A DNA stretch of 64,000 nucleotides, from contig NZ_CP061288.1 in the NCBI RefSeq assembly GCF_018687355.1, forward strand, positions 1,684,144 through 1,748,143, in the 5' to 3' direction. Positions within the stretch are counted from its first letter, which is position 1. Each line of letters starts with the position of its first letter. Below, piece by piece: positions 51,941-62,308 of this stretch. Origin of the DNA: Polynucleobacter sp. VK25. Lineage in GTDB: Bacteria; Pseudomonadota; Gammaproteobacteria; Burkholderiales; Burkholderiaceae. The notes under the pieces were generated by a model that worked only from the letters and a program-made list of their open reading frames with translations, was not told the DNA's origin and searched no databases. Made by a program: the position numbers and the translations under genes.

Positions 51941-53470
51941 ATGCGCCATTTCTTTTTTTGTTCCCGAGCTTTTGTAGTAGCCAGCTTATGGCTTGCTAGC
52001 TCTTTAGCGCTTGCCAGTGAAGTTCCAGCCCTAGCCATTCCAAAACCCGTAGCAACAAGCCTAGAGCGCAATCAAATCCCCCTCGATACGGTAAGCATTT
52101 CAGTGGTGGAGATCGAGCCTGGTCGCCCCGGAAAGAATGTTGCCAAGAAAGTTTTAGATTGGCGTAGTGATGATCCAATGAACCCCGCTTCAACAATGAA
52201 GCTATTAACTACACTTTCGGGCTTAGATATTTTGGGTCCGCAATATCGTTGGCGCACTAATGTCTATACGGATGGTGTGATTCGTCAGGGTGTACTGAAG
52301 GGTAATTTGTATTTACAAGGTACTGGTGATCCAAAGCTCATCCCTGAAGAGCTTATGAAGATGATGAAAGATCTTCAAGGCTTAGGTATCCAGAAGATTG
52401 ATGGAAATCTATTCTTTGATCGCAGCGCTTATGCTCCCATCGTCATGGAACACAACACCATTGATGGCGAATCTCTACGCGCCTATAACGTTCCGCCAGA
52501 TCCGCTGCTCTATGCCTTTAGGACACTATCGTTTCAGCTGGGGAAGTCGCGCACCGCTGACTTTATCGATATCAGCTACACCCCACCTCTTTCTCAGTTG
52601 AAGGTTTCAAACCAAATGCAATTAGTTGATAGCTCATGCGATAACTGGAAGAGTGGTATTCGTTTTAATCTGAATCCAGAAGGCGTAAGCAATACTGATC
52701 AACCTTTGACTGCACAGTTCTCTGGTGCATTCCCAAGCGCCTGTAAGGGTGTGAACTTTAATGTTGTCGCCCTTGATGCCAATACCTTTTTAACCCAAGG
52801 CTTTGCTGCTGCCTGGGAATTGGCCGGTGGTACATGGGCACAGCCTCCAGTCGGCAAAAATGGCGTTGTGCCGCTAGCAGCAAGACTGCTACTCCAGTTT
52901 GAGGGCATTGCCTTAGCAGATGATGTTTTGGATATTAATAAATACTCCAACAACGTCATGGCACGCCAGGTTCTGTTGACTTTAGCCTTAGAGAAAATGG
53001 GTAAACCCGCAACCACTGCTAATGGCGAACTTGTTATTCAGAGTTGGCTCAAACAAAATGGCTTGGACTTTCAGGGGCTGGTTATTGAAAATGGCTCTGG
53101 TCTGTCTCGCAACGAAGCCATCTCCGCAAGTCAAATGAACCAACTCTTGCTGGCTGCTCGCAATCTACCAGTGGGTGATGTGTTTTATAGCAGCTTGCCG
53201 ATTGCGGGCACTGACGGCACAATGCGCAATCGCTTGATGAGTCAATTACGCAAGTTTTTGCATCTCAAGAAAAAACCTGAGGCCAGAATTAAGACGGGCT
53301 CTCTCGCAGATGTGCGAGCAATCTCAGGTTATGTTTTAAGTAAATCCGGAAAGATGTATGCCGTGACTTCATTCATCAACCACCCCAATGCCTGGAGAGG
53401 TTTAGAGGCGCATGATCAGTTGTTATCGTGGCTACTTGAAGATGGGCCAGAACCGAAGCATGCGCGCTGA
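51941..53470 (+). CDS. dacB: D-alanyl-D-alanine carboxypeptidase/endopeptidase (PBP4)
   Basis: A periplasmic penicillin-binding protein that trims pentapeptides and cuts DD-crosslinks in peptidoglycan. The 509 residues have a signal peptide (about 1-26), the nucleophile motif STMK (84-87), SNN (336-338) and KTG (451-453), i.e. a complete PBP4/class C active site, with the large insert domain between the first two motifs. GGGGA directly abuts the ATG, an unusually close spacing for a ribosome binding site. The last 55 bases are shared antisense with the 3' end of the convergent tsaC-type gene. Confidence 0.93.
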   Translation: MRHFFFCSRAFVVASLWLASSLALASEVPALAIPKPVATSLERNQIPLDTVSISVVEIEPGRPGKNVAKKVLDWRSDDPMNPASTMKLLTTLSGLDILGPQYRWRTNVYTDGVIRQGVLKGNLYLQGTGDPKLIPEELMKMMKDLQGLGIQKIDGNLFFDRSAYAPIVMEHNTIDGESLRAYNVPPDPLLYAFRTLSFQLGKSRTADFIDISYTPPLSQLKVSNQMQLVDSSCDNWKSGIRFNLNPEGVSNTDQPLTAQFSGAFPSACKGVNFNVVALDANTFLTQGFAAAWELAGGTWAQPPVGKNGVVPLAARLLLQFEGIALADDVLDINKYSNNVMARQVLLTLALEKMGKPATTANGELVIQSWLKQNGLDFQGLVIENGSGLSRNEAISASQMNQLLLAARNLPVGDVFYSSLPIAGTDGTMRNRLMSQLRKFLHLKKKPEARIKTGSLADVRAISGYVLSKSGKMYAVTSFINHPNAWRGLEAHDQLLSWLLEDGPEPKHAR

Positions 53471-54510
53471 AGACGGTCTCTCACGCCGTCCCACTCCTCG
53501 CCTGCTGGCGGCTCAGGAAACAAAATCAAATCCCAACCCTGCTGATCTAAATCGCGCAAGGAACGATATAGCTTGCTCGCAAATGTAGTTGGGTCACTAG
53601 ACATAATTACCTCCTCAACATCTGTTGAAGGGTGATCTTCTAAAACCAAAGAAGACTCAGAATCCCATACCGCTACAGCAACACGAGACTTAATATCTGG
53701 GTACTCACTCAAGGCATCCAAGACTCGTCCTGGTGCATATAGGCGCAATGGGGTAGTTGGTGCGTAATGCGCTTTCAGACTTCCAGACACCTTGGGAAGA
53801 TCATTCACCGCTTGGTCATTGATTAACTCTCCAGGCTGATACACCTTCACGCCAGTCTTGGCAAAGATCTCGCTTGGAGTAATTGCTCCAGGCCTGAGGA
53901 GCACTGCCTTATCCCCGGAAGATAAATCAATGATGGTGGACTCGATACCTACTTCACAGTCGCCGCCATCTAAGACCATTAAATCCAATATACCCTCGAA
54001 TTCATCACGAACATCAGATGCACTCGTAGGAGACACTTTGCCAAAGCGATTTGCTGAAGGCGCTACAACACCGCCTTTAAATTTACGTAATAACTCTTGG
54101 GCAATGGGATGCGAAGGTGCGCGAATCGCTACGGTATCTTGGCCACCCGTCAAATCCGGTAAAACACTTTTGTCCTTCTTGAAGACCAGTGTTAATGGTC
54201 CTGGCCAAAATGCATTAATCAGTTTTAACGCTTCTTCAGACAAATCTCTTGCCCAAGGGGCCAATAGCGCAACCCAATCAATTTGAGCTTGATCAAACTT
54301 ATCTGGCGCGGCTAGATGAACAATGAGAGGGTGATTCGAAGGTCGGCCCTTGGTGGCAAATATTTTCTTAATCGCCTCAGGATTTTTAGCATCCGCGCCC
54401 AAGCCATATACCGTCTCGGTGGGGAATGCGACTAAACCGCCATCGCGCAAGGTTTGTACCGCTTCATTAATCACTGCAGAGGATTGCAGTAGCGTACTAT
54501 CGCTAGCCAT
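53416..54510 (-). CDS. tsaC: L-threonylcarbamoyladenylate synthase, Sua5/YciO/YrdC type
   Basis: Makes threonylcarbamoyl-AMP, used for t6A37 in tRNAs that read ANN codons. The 364-residue protein has the YrdC domain (about 10-210): GGLVAFPTETVYGLGADA, KGRPSNHPLIVHL, FWPGPLTLVF and APSANRFGKVSPT. A C-terminal Sua5 domain follows (about 230-350). The Sua5-length form (not the short TsaC) is present. The tail after RDRLQRACFG is Ser/Asn-rich, unlike the family, and is encoded on the opposite strand of the dacB end. It heads nothing upstream; purK starts 2 bp before it and is co-directional. Confidence 0.94.
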   Translation of the reverse strand: MASDSTLLQSSAVINEAVQTLRDGGLVAFPTETVYGLGADAKNPEAIKKIFATKGRPSNHPLIVHLAAPDKFDQAQIDWVALLAPWARDLSEEALKLINAFWPGPLTLVFKKDKSVLPDLTGGQDTVAIRAPSHPIAQELLRKFKGGVVAPSANRFGKVSPTSASDVRDEFEGILDLMVLDGGDCEVGIESTIIDLSSGDKAVLLRPGAITPSEIFAKTGVKVYQPGELINDQAVNDLPKVSGSLKAHYAPTTPLRLYAPGRVLDALSEYPDIKSRVAVAVWDSESSLVLEDHPSTDVEEVIMSSDPTTFASKLYRSLRDLDQQGWDLILFPEPPAGEEWDGVRDRLQRACFGSGPSSSSHDNN

Positions 54511-54511
54511 T

Positions 54512-55696
54512 CTAGGGCTCGATCCCTAATTCTGTAGCAACAGCCGCGCAGTTTTGACGCGCTTCGTTGAGGGCTTCGCCAAGGCAATTGATATGGCCCA
54601 TTTTTCTACCGATACGGGGCTCAGACTTGCCGTACAAATGCAGCTTCGCATCAGGATGGGCGAGCACCTTATTCCAAGCAGGCTCTTTTGGCTGATCTTC
54701 ACGACCTTCAAACCAAAGATCACCTAATATATTGAGCATGGATACCGGCGCTAGCTGACGGGTATCACCCAAAGGCAAGCGCGCCATAGCTCTTACCTGC
54801 TGCTCAAACTGGCTGCTCACACAAGCATCCATGGTGTAGTGACCAGAGTTATGCGGACGTGGCGCGATTTCATTAGCGACGATATCGCCATTCTTGAGTA
54901 CAAAAAACTCAACGCAAAGTACGCCGACGTAATCAATCTTACGAATCAGCGCCTTAGCTGCATCAGTAATTTTTTTCTCTTGAGCAGGCTTCAATGAAGG
55001 AGCTGGCACCGTTGAGGTATGCAAAATACCATCACGATGGATATTTTGCGAGACTGGGTAAGCCACAACCGCGTCATCATATCCGCGCACAACCAGAGCA
55101 GACACTTCGAAATCCAATTCCATGCGCTTTTCAAGTACGCAAGGCACGCGCCCGAATTCATTCCAGGCAGTAGTTAAATCTTCTGCGTTATAAACAGTTG
55201 CCTGACCTTTACCGTCATAGCCCATACGAGCAGTTTTTAAGATTCCAGGAAAGAGATCTGTTGGTGTATTCGCAATATCAGCCTCATACTCAATCACAAA
55301 GTTCGGTGCTGGGCCAATATTGGTTTCTGATTTCCAGGTAGCTAAGAAATTTTTCTCAGCAATACGATTTTGGGCAAGGGAAACGCAACTACTGCGCGGC
55401 GCCACAAATACACCCAATGATTCCAGCTCATCTAAGGCTTGTGCTGGAACGTTTTCAAATTCAGTACTTACTGAAGCGCATAGTGCCGCCATCTCTTTGA
55501 GCGCAGCAGAGTCAGTGTAGTCGGCTTGGATAAATTTTTCGGCAATAGAGCCGGCAGGACTATCTGAACCGGGGTCCAGTACACAAACCTTGTAACCCAT
55601 CGCTTGAGCGGCCTGAGTAAACATCCGCCCCAATTGACCGCCACCTAAAATTCCTAAATACGAACCCGGCAAAATGGGTTCCATACGATCTGCCAT
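54512..55696 (-). CDS. purK: N5-carboxyaminoimidazole ribonucleotide synthase
   Basis: ATP-grasp enzyme that carboxylates AIR to N5-CAIR. In 394 residues it opens with LGILGGGQLGRMFTQAAQAMG (18-38), then CVLDPGSDSPAG, VEFFVLKNGDIVANEIAPRPHNSGH, and a C-terminal ATP-grasp end with HLYGKSEPRIGRKMGH. It is 4 bp downstream of purE on the same strand, and the two successive steps are thus co-translated. Confidence 0.96.
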   Translation of the reverse strand: MADRMEPILPGSYLGILGGGQLGRMFTQAAQAMGYKVCVLDPGSDSPAGSIAEKFIQADYTDSAALKEMAALCASVSTEFENVPAQALDELESLGVFVAPRSSCVSLAQNRIAEKNFLATWKSETNIGPAPNFVIEYEADIANTPTDLFPGILKTARMGYDGKGQATVYNAEDLTTAWNEFGRVPCVLEKRMELDFEVSALVVRGYDDAVVAYPVSQNIHRDGILHTSTVPAPSLKPAQEKKITDAAKALIRKIDYVGVLCVEFFVLKNGDIVANEIAPRPHNSGHYTMDACVSSQFEQQVRAMARLPLGDTRQLAPVSMLNILGDLWFEGREDQPKEPAWNKVLAHPDAKLHLYGKSEPRIGRKMGHINCLGEALNEARQNCAAVATELGIEP

Positions 55697-55700
55697 GTAA

Positions 55701-56195
55701 TTAATATCCCGGCAAATTCATCGAACGCGCGGTATCGGACTGCTTCGCACGGAAATCTTCTAGGCGCTTAGCCAAATCAGCATCGTGCAAAGCCAAACCA
55801 GCAATCACATGTAAAGCTGCATTAGCCGCACCCGCCTCACCAATCGCAAAGGTTGCAACCGGAATACCTTTTGGCATTTGCACAATAGAGTAAAGAGAAT
55901 CTTCGCCACGCAAATATTTACTGGCTACCGGCACACCATAAACAGGAACAATCGTTTTTGAAGCTAGCATGCCTGGTAAGTGTGCCGCACCACCTGCACC
56001 GGCAATGATGGCTTGCAAGCCATTAGCTTGGGCTTTTTCAGCATACTGAAACATATCGTCTGGCATGCGGTGAGCGGAGAGGACTTTCGCTTCATGAGCA
56101 ATACCGAATTGCTCGAGCATTTGCGCGGCGTGCTGCATGGTGTCCCAATCTGAATTGGACCCCATCACTATTCCGACGATTGGCTTCTTGCTCAT
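55701..56195 (-). CDS. purE: N5-carboxyaminoimidazole ribonucleotide mutase
   Basis: Moves the carboxyl group of N5-CAIR to make CAIR. The 164 residues have the class I PurE signatures GIVMGSNSDWDTMQHAA (9-25), VLSAHRMPD and AGAGGAAHLPGMLAS. It is located between purC (49 bp upstream) and purK (4 bp downstream). Confidence 0.97.
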   Translation of the reverse strand: MSKKPIVGIVMGSNSDWDTMQHAAQMLEQFGIAHEAKVLSAHRMPDDMFQYAEKAQANGLQAIIAGAGGAAHLPGMLASKTIVPVYGVPVASKYLRGEDSLYSIVQMPKGIPVATFAIGEAGAANAALHVIAGLALHDADLAKRLEDFRAKQSDTARSMNLPGY

Positions 56196-56244
56196 TTACC
56201 TCTCCACATGCCTTATATTTATTCAGGACTCTATTATCCCCGAC

Positions 56245-57144
56245 TTAAGAAGTCTGAGTAAGCCGGGTAAGAGCTTCACGATACTTTTGGGCAGTCTTTT
56301 CGATCACATCTGCAGGCAATTGCGGTGCAGGAGCTGTTTTGGGCCATAGCTTGCCTTCAACCATGGCTGTTTCCAGCCAATCACGTACAAATTGCTTGTC
56401 GTAGGACGGCGGATTTGACCCAACGTAATAGGTTTCGGCAGGCCAGAAACGTGAAGAATCGGCAGTCAGGATCTCATCCATCAACACCAATTGGCCATTA
56501 GCATCTAAACCAAACTCAAACTTGGTATCAGCAATGATGATGCCGCGAGTAGCAGCATATTCGGAAGCCTCTTTGTACAAACGAATACTCACTTCACGAA
56601 TTTGATTGGCTAACTGATCGCCAATCATCTCGATCACTTTTTCAAATGAGATGTTTTCATCATGCTCGCCGACTTCAGCCTTAGCTGCTGGAGTAAAAAT
56701 CGGCTCAGGCAATTTCTGGGCGTTTTCTAAACCTTCGGGTAAAGCAATACCACATACCTTGCCGGTTTCTTTGTAATCTTTCCAACCGCTACCAGCTAAA
56801 TAGCCACGCACTACCGCTTCAACCAAGATTGGCTTTAAACGCTTAGCGACAACAGCACGACCTTGAACTTGAGCTACCTCATCAGCAGCAACAACAGTAG
56901 CCGGATCAATCCCTGTCAAATGATTTGGAATAACAGAAGCCAATTTATCAAACCAAAAATTAGCCATTTGATTAAGGACTACGCCTTTCTCGGGGATAGG
57001 CTCGCCCATCACCACATCAAATGCGGAGAGGCGGTCTGTCGTAATCATGAGCAACTTATCGTCATCCAATGCATAGACATCGCGGACCTTACCTTTAGAC
57101 AATAAAGGCAATGACTTAATGGAGGTAGCGTACAGAGCTGGCAT
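56245..57144 (-). CDS. purC: Phosphoribosylaminoimidazole-succinocarboxamide (SAICAR) synthase
   Basis: Joins CAIR and aspartate with ATP. The 299-residue form is the longer, yeast-like variant of the family, common in Burkholderiales. It shows [21 protein letters not shown] near the N-terminus, [18 protein letters not shown], and [14 protein letters not shown] and [13 protein letters not shown] segments near the C-terminus. It is 8 bp downstream of fba and upstream of purE-purK. Confidence 0.96.
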   Translation of the reverse strand: MPALYATSIKSLPLLSKGKVRDVYALDDDKLLMITTDRLSAFDVVMGEPIPEKGVVLNQMANFWFDKLASVIPNHLTGIDPATVVAADEVAQVQGRAVVAKRLKPILVEAVVRGYLAGSGWKDYKETGKVCGIALPEGLENAQKLPEPIFTPAAKAEVGEHDENISFEKVIEMIGDQLANQIREVSIRLYKEASEYAATRGIIIADTKFEFGLDANGQLVLMDEILTADSSRFWPAETYYVGSNPPSYDKQFVRDWLETAMVEGKLWPKTAPAPQLPADVIEKTAQKYREALTRLTQTS

Positions 57145-57151
57145 ATTTAAT

Positions 57152-58216
57152 TCACTTCACAATTTGAGTTAATTTGCCGCTCTTATAAAGCTCGGCCATC
57201 TTCTCTAAAGGAATCGGCTTAATTTTGGAGGCTTGTCCAGCAGAACCAAAAGCCTGGAAACGCGCAATGCAAACCTTCTTAGCAGCTTCACGAGCTGGCT
57301 TCAAATAGTCGCGTGGATCAAACTTGGATGGATTTTCAATAAAGTAACGACGGATTGCGCCAGTCATTGCCAAACGGATATCGGTATCGATATTGATCTT
57401 ACGTACGCCATTCTTGATGCCCTCTTGGATCTCCTCAACAGGAACACCGTATGTCTCTTTCATATCACCGCCGAATTCACGGATCTCAGCAAGCAATTCT
57501 TGAGGAACGCTCGAAGAGCCATGCATTACCAAATGCGTGTTTGGAATGCGCGCATGAATTTCTCTAATGCGATCGATTGCCAAAATATCGCCGGTTGGCT
57601 TTTTGGTGAACTTGTATGCACCATGGCTAGTACCAATCGCAATAGCTAAAGCATCGCACTGGGTCGCCTTCACAAAATCAGCTGCTTGTTCCACATCAGT
57701 CAGCAACTGTTCACGGGTCATCTTACCGTCGGCACCATGACCATCTTCTTTATCGCCTTGCATCGTTTCTAAAGATCCCAGAACGCCCAATTCAGCCTCA
57801 ACAGTAACCCCAATAGAGTGGGAGAACTTCACTACTTCTTTAGATACGTCGACGTTGTATTCATAACTAGCAACACTCTTGCCATCAGCCTCTAATGAAC
57901 CGTCCATCATCACGCTAGTAAAGCCGCTCTTGATAGCAGCCATACATACGGCTGGGCTTTGACCATGGTCTTGGTGCATCACTACAGGAATATGCGGGTA
58001 TGCCTCAACTGCAGCAGAAATCAAATGGCGCAAGAATGCTTCACCAGCATATTTACGTGCACCAGCCGAAGCCTGCATGATGACTGGGGAGTCGGCTTCG
58101 TTCGCCGCTTCCATAATCGCTGTCACCTGCTCTAAGTTGTTGACGTTAAATGCTGGCAGGCCGTAGCCATTCTCAGCAGCATGATCCAAGAGTTGTCTTA
58201 AAGATACTAAAGCCAT
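57152..58216 (-). CDS. fba: Fructose-bisphosphate aldolase, class II
   Basis: Zinc-dependent aldolase of glycolysis and gluconeogenesis. The 354 residues have [13 protein letters not shown] (zinc-binding His), the [12 protein letters not shown] segment and [11 protein letters not shown] plus [12 protein letters not shown], typical of the Rhodobacter/Ralstonia (CbbA-like) class II B subgroup. No Calvin-cycle genes are near, so a glycolytic role is likely. It lies between pyk and purC on the minus strand. Confidence 0.96.
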   Translation of the reverse strand: MALVSLRQLLDHAAENGYGLPAFNVNNLEQVTAIMEAANEADSPVIMQASAGARKYAGEAFLRHLISAAVEAYPHIPVVMHQDHGQSPAVCMAAIKSGFTSVMMDGSLEADGKSVASYEYNVDVSKEVVKFSHSIGVTVEAELGVLGSLETMQGDKEDGHGADGKMTREQLLTDVEQAADFVKATQCDALAIAIGTSHGAYKFTKKPTGDILAIDRIREIHARIPNTHLVMHGSSSVPQELLAEIREFGGDMKETYGVPVEEIQEGIKNGVRKINIDTDIRLAMTGAIRRYFIENPSKFDPRDYLKPAREAAKKVCIARFQAFGSAGQASKIKPIPLEKMAELYKSGKLTQIVK

Positions 58217-58294
58217 GATGTTCTCTTAATAAATAGTAATGAGGTTAAAAATAAATCCGTTACGGAACTGTTTTGAATCTGTTTTAAGCGTGTG

Positions 58295-59731
58295 TTACTT
58301 CACATGAATAATTTTGAGGGTATTGGTTCCGCCAGGCTCACCCATAGGCTCGCCAGAAGTCAGCACAACAGTGTCACCTTTTTTGACGGCGCCTACTTTT
58401 TTCAAGCATGCCTCTACTTCTTGTAATGCAGTATCGCGGTCTTTGGTGTAATCCAAGCCGATTGGTGTGACATTGCGATAGGTGCTTAAAGCACGCTGTG
58501 TTGCAATTTTCGATGTCAAGGCAAAGATTGGTACGTGAATGTTGTGACGACTCATCCAAATCGCGGTAGACCCTGAATCAGTTAAGGCTGCAATAGCATC
58601 CGCATTCAAGTGATGTGCTGTAAACAAGGCACCCAAGGCAATTGTTTGATCGATACGTGTAAAAGTCTGATCCAAAAAGTCGGTATCGAGTTTTACGCGA
58701 TCTGACTTTTCTGCTTCAACACAAATCTCCGCCATCGCTTTAATGGTTTGCACTGGATACATACCTGCAGCAGATTCAGCGGACAACATTACTGCATCCG
58801 TACCATCCAACACCGCGTTAGCAACGTCGCTCACTTCGGCGCGGGTGGGTACTGGAGCATTAATCATGGACTCCATCATTTGCGTAGCAGTGATCGTAAA
58901 TTTATCCGCTTCACGTGCCCAAGAGATCATGCGTTTTTGTAATGCGGGTACTGCAGCATTGCCAACCTCAATAGCAAGGTCGCCACGAGCAACCATAATG
59001 CCGTCGCTCTCAGCAATAATGCTTTTGAGCGCCTCAGGCTCAATTGCTTCTGCACGCTCCACCTTAGCAATCGTTCTGACTTTGCCAACACCATATTTAG
59101 CGCTCGCAGCATCCGCCAATGTACGGGCATAAGCCATATCAGCACCGTCTTTTGGAAAGCTGATCGCCAAGAAATCAACCCCCATCGCAATCGCTGCGTC
59201 TAAATCTGCAATATCTTTCTCTGTCAACGCTGGAGCAGTTAAGCCACCGCCAGCGCGATTAATGCCTTTGTTATTAGAAAGTGGGCCGCCCTGCTCAACG
59301 ACGGTAAAAATCTCTCCACCTTTAACGCTCTCGACCGTCAGAACTACTAACCCATCATTTAATAAAAGGCGATCGCCCGGCTTTACGTCGCCTGGCAACT
59401 CTTTGTAATCAAGGCCGACTTTAGTTTGGTCGCCGAGCTCACAAGCCACATCTAGAGTGAACTTGTCGCCTTCTTTTAGAAGAATTTTGCTATCTGCAAA
59501 TTTACCTACACGAATTTTTGGGCCCTGCAAGTCAGCCATGATGCCGACTTCTTTACCAGCTTCGGCAGAGATAGAGCGTACTAAATCGTGGCGTGCTTTA
59601 TGGTCAGCAACAGTGCCGTGCGAGAAGTTCATTCGAACCACATCCACACCAGCACGAATCATGTCACGCAACACCTCGGGCTTTTCGGAAGCAGGCCCTA
59701 AGGTTGCAATGATCTTGGTTGCTCTCAACAT
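58295..59731 (-). CDS. pyk: Pyruvate kinase
   Basis: Converts phosphoenolpyruvate and ADP to pyruvate and ATP. In 478 residues it has ATKIIATLGPAS at the start, VVRMNFSHG, the GIMVARGDLAIEVG motif and the TATQMMESMINAPVPTRAEVSDVANAV substrate region, cut short here to its core TATQMMESM. The C-terminal effector domain is normal length. Regulation by sugar phosphates cannot be told. It starts 2 bp after pgk ends, so the two are one operon. Confidence 0.97.
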   Translation of the reverse strand: MLRATKIIATLGPASEKPEVLRDMIRAGVDVVRMNFSHGTVADHKARHDLVRSISAEAGKEVGIMADLQGPKIRVGKFADSKILLKEGDKFTLDVACELGDQTKVGLDYKELPGDVKPGDRLLLNDGLVVLTVESVKGGEIFTVVEQGGPLSNNKGINRAGGGLTAPALTEKDIADLDAAIAMGVDFLAISFPKDGADMAYARTLADAASAKYGVGKVRTIAKVERAEAIEPEALKSIIAESDGIMVARGDLAIEVGNAAVPALQKRMISWAREADKFTITATQMMESMINAPVPTRAEVSDVANAVLDGTDAVMLSAESAAGMYPVQTIKAMAEICVEAEKSDRVKLDTDFLDQTFTRIDQTIALGALFTAHHLNADAIAALTDSGSTAIWMSRHNIHVPIFALTSKIATQRALSTYRNVTPIGLDYTKDRDTALQEVEACLKKVGAVKKGDTVVLTSGEPMGEPGGTNTLKIIHVK

Positions 59732-59733
59732 AT

Positions 59734-60945
59734 TTAGTCTTTCGCTCTTTCAGCAAGTACTGCAAAGGCTGGCAAGGTTTTACCTTCTAAGAATTCTAAA
59801 AAAGCGCCACCACCAGTAGAGATGTAATCCACTTGGTTCTCAATACCGTACTTTGCGATTGCTGCCAATGTATCTCCGCCACCAGCTATCGAAAATGCAG
59901 GAGAGTGTGCAATTGCAGCGGCTAACATTTTGGTGCCACCACCAAATTGATCGATTTCAAATACGCCTAACGGGCCATTCCACACAATCGTGCCAGCGTG
60001 AGCCAGCATGGTAGATAAACGCGCAGCGGTCTTTGGACCAATGTCCAAAATCATGTCGTCTTCCGCTACTTGATCTGATGGAACCCTGTTTGCACGGGCC
60101 AATGGAGATAATTCATTTGCAACGACTACATCTTCCGGAATCGGAACATGAGCACCGCGCTTCTCCATGATTTCCATAATTTCTCTAGCCTCATCAACCA
60201 AATCAGGTTCAGCAAGTGATTTACCAATTGGCAACCCTTTGGCCAGCATAAAAGTATTTGCAATACCACCGCCAACGATGAGCTCATCCACCTTCTCGGA
60301 TAAGGCTTTCAAAATAGTGAGCTTTGAAGAAACTTTTGAGCCAGCAACAATTGCCACTAATGGGCGTTTTGGACTTGCTAATGCACGACTTAGTGCATCT
60401 AATTCAGCGGCCATCAAAGGACCAGCACATGCTACTGGCGCAAACTTCGCCACACCATGGGTTGTCGCCTCTGCACGATGCGCAGTTCCAAATGCATCAT
60501 TGACATAAACATCACATAAGGCAGCAATCTTTTTTGCTAGCTCGTCGTTATTCTTTTTCTCGCCCACATTCAAGCGACAGTTTTCTAGCAACACGAGCTC
60601 GCCTGGATTTACTTCAAAACCCCCGTCTACCCAATCACTAATTAATGGAACTTTACGATTGAGCAAACTGGCGATGCGATCAGCTACTGGAGCCAAACTA
60701 TCCTCTGGTTTAAATTCCCCCTCCGTTGGACGACCCAAATGAGAAGTCACCATTACAGCGGCCCCAGCATCCAGACACATCTGCATCGCTGGCATGGATG
60801 CCCGGATACGAGTGTCTTCTGTAATGTTTCCGGCTTCGTCTTGAGGAACGTTCAGGTCAGCACGGATTAAAACCCGTTTACCCTTTAATTGACCTGATTG
60901 GGCTAATTCACTTAAACGCTTAACTTTAAATAAGGATTCCGGCAT
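59734..60945 (-). CDS. pgk: Phosphoglycerate kinase
   Basis: Transfers phosphate between 1,3-bisphosphoglycerate and ADP. The 403 residues include [14 protein letters not shown] (about 23-36), [27 protein letters not shown], and the C-terminal GGGDTLAAI nucleotide-binding loop. It is the first gene of the pgk-pyk-fba-purC-purE-purK-tsaC minus-strand series and divergent from ilvE. Confidence 0.97.
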   Translation of the reverse strand: MPESLFKVKRLSELAQSGQLKGKRVLIRADLNVPQDEAGNITEDTRIRASMPAMQMCLDAGAAVMVTSHLGRPTEGEFKPEDSLAPVADRIASLLNRKVPLISDWVDGGFEVNPGELVLLENCRLNVGEKKNNDELAKKIAALCDVYVNDAFGTAHRAEATTHGVAKFAPVACAGPLMAAELDALSRALASPKRPLVAIVAGSKVSSKLTILKALSEKVDELIVGGGIANTFMLAKGLPIGKSLAEPDLVDEAREIMEIMEKRGAHVPIPEDVVVANELSPLARANRVPSDQVAEDDMILDIGPKTAARLSTMLAHAGTIVWNGPLGVFEIDQFGGGTKMLAAAIAHSPAFSIAGGGDTLAAIAKYGIENQVDYISTGGGAFLEFLEGKTLPAFAVLAERAKD

Positions 60946-61022
60946 GAGTTTTGGTAAATAAGTGGTTTATAGGGAATGTTCCATTCTAAATGCTCTGGCC
61001 CATCTACCCCCGAGGATCCAAG

Positions 61023-61051
61023 CCGACAGACTTGTCTGCCTGCTCTACAAT
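61023..61051 (+). promoter_or_regulatory. Candidate promoter of ilvE in the 209-bp gap
   Basis: CCGACA (61023-61028), 17 bases, then TACAAT (61046-61051) is a reasonable sigma-70 pair. The same segment contains the palindrome CAGAC-TT-GTCTG (61027-61038), a possible protein site, and the leader holds GGGCT/AGCCC (61080-61098) as a short stem. No gene was seen between 60946 and 61154. Confidence 0.5.
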
Positions 61052-61154
61052 AGGCACTTAAATGCATTCTGGGCAGAGAGGGCTAAACCTATCAGCCCAG
61101 TGCCCGGAAAAAACCGCTTTTATAGATACTTAACAGACACAAAAGGTAGAGAAA

Positions 61155-62078
61155 ATGTCGATGTCCGACCGCGATGGCTTTATTTGGACTGATGGGAAGC
61201 TAATTCCTTGGCGCGAGGCCAATGTTCACGTGTTAACACACAGCCTACACTACGGAATGGGCGTTTTTGAAGGTATTCGCGCCTATAAAACCCCCCAGGG
61301 AACAGCCATTTTCCGCCTCCCAGAGCACGTAAAACGCCTTTTTAACGGTACCAAGATCTTCCAAATGAACATGCCGTTCAGCTCAGAAGAGATTACCAAG
61401 GGCATTATTGACGTGGTTAATAGCAATAAGCTCGAAGCCTGCTATATCCGCCCAATTATCTTTATTGGCTCCCAAAAGCTGGGAATCTCTCCTAAGGGCA
61501 ACAGTATCCATACCTCTATCGCGGCCTGGGAATGGGGTGCTTATTTGGGTGAAGATGGTCTAAATAAGGGTATTCGGGTCAAAACTTCCTCATTTACACG
61601 TCATTTTGTCAATTCTTCACTAGTTCGAGCTAAGGCCTCTGGTTACTACATCAACTCCATTTTGGCCAACCAAGAAGTGACTGCCAATGGATATGACGAG
61701 GCTTTATTGCTTGATACCGAGGGCTATGTTTCAGAAGGCTCCGGCGAAAACCTCTTTATGGTTCGCAACGGAATTGTGTACACACCAGATTTAGCCTCTT
61801 GCTTAGACGGAATCACGCGTGACTCCGTCATGCAGATTGCCAAAGATCTCGGATATGAAGTTCGCGAAAAACGTTTAACCCGCGATGAAGTTTATTCAGC
61901 TGATGAAGCTTTCTTCACCGGTACTGCTGCTGAAGTTACTCCAATTCGTGAATTAGATGACCGTACTATTGGTGACGGTAAGCGTGGCCCAATCACTGAA
62001 AAAATTCAGAAGACGTATTTTGATGCAGTGTATGGCAGAGATGACAAATACAAATCTTGGCTCACTTACGTAAAGTGA
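61155..62078 (+). CDS. ilvE: Branched-chain amino acid aminotransferase
   Basis: PLP enzyme for the last step of isoleucine, valine and leucine synthesis. In 307 residues it has the class IV pattern: SLHYGMGVFEGIRAY (30-44), the PLP lysine Lys160 in VRAKASGYYINS, and EGSGENLFMVRNG, GTAAEVTPI. The start at 61155 has AAGG eight bases upstream. It is followed by a small zinc-finger gene on the same strand. Confidence 0.96.
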   Translation: MSMSDRDGFIWTDGKLIPWREANVHVLTHSLHYGMGVFEGIRAYKTPQGTAIFRLPEHVKRLFNGTKIFQMNMPFSSEEITKGIIDVVNSNKLEACYIRPIIFIGSQKLGISPKGNSIHTSIAAWEWGAYLGEDGLNKGIRVKTSSFTRHFVNSSLVRAKASGYYINSILANQEVTANGYDEALLLDTEGYVSEGSGENLFMVRNGIVYTPDLASCLDGITRDSVMQIAKDLGYEVREKRLTRDEVYSADEAFFTGTAAEVTPIRELDDRTIGDGKRGPITEKIQKTYFDAVYGRDDKYKSWLTYVK

Positions 62079-62113
62079 TACGTTAAGTAATCTCAGTAAT
62101 TAGGAAACAGCAC

Positions 62114-62302
62114 ATGACTCAAGCTCAAGTGGTAATGGTGGATGGCAAAGATTTACCTCTACATTGCCCCACCAATAAAACTCCAGCATGGAATTCGCAT
62201 CCACGCGTTTTTCTAGATATCACTAAAACCGGCGAAGCCAAGTGTCCTTACTGTGGCGCAGAGTACAAACTCATTCCCGGCACTGAACCACACGGTCACT
62301 AA
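62114..62302 (+). CDS. Zinc-finger domain-containing protein (zf-CHCC)
   Basis: A 62-residue protein with the metal ligands Cys18, His29, Cys44 and Cys47 (HCP...SHP...CPYC). It is of the zf-CHCC family, which resembles the zinc-binding NDUFS6 subunit of complex I, and is found next to ilvE and LPS heptosyltransferase genes in many Burkholderiales. Its function here is unknown. A Shine-Dalgarno-like AGGAAA precedes the ATG. Confidence 0.9.
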   Translation: MTQAQVVMVDGKDLPLHCPTNKTPAWNSHPRVFLDITKTGEAKCPYCGAEYKLIPGTEPHGH

Positions 62303-62308
62303 GCCTTA

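Noticed and set aside
58743..59132. A 129-codon plus-strand frame over pyk, and a 142-codon frame over tsaC (53858-54286)
   Set aside because: Both are opposite-strand shadows with long low-complexity Ala/Ser/Thr stretches caused by the codon usage of the real gene.
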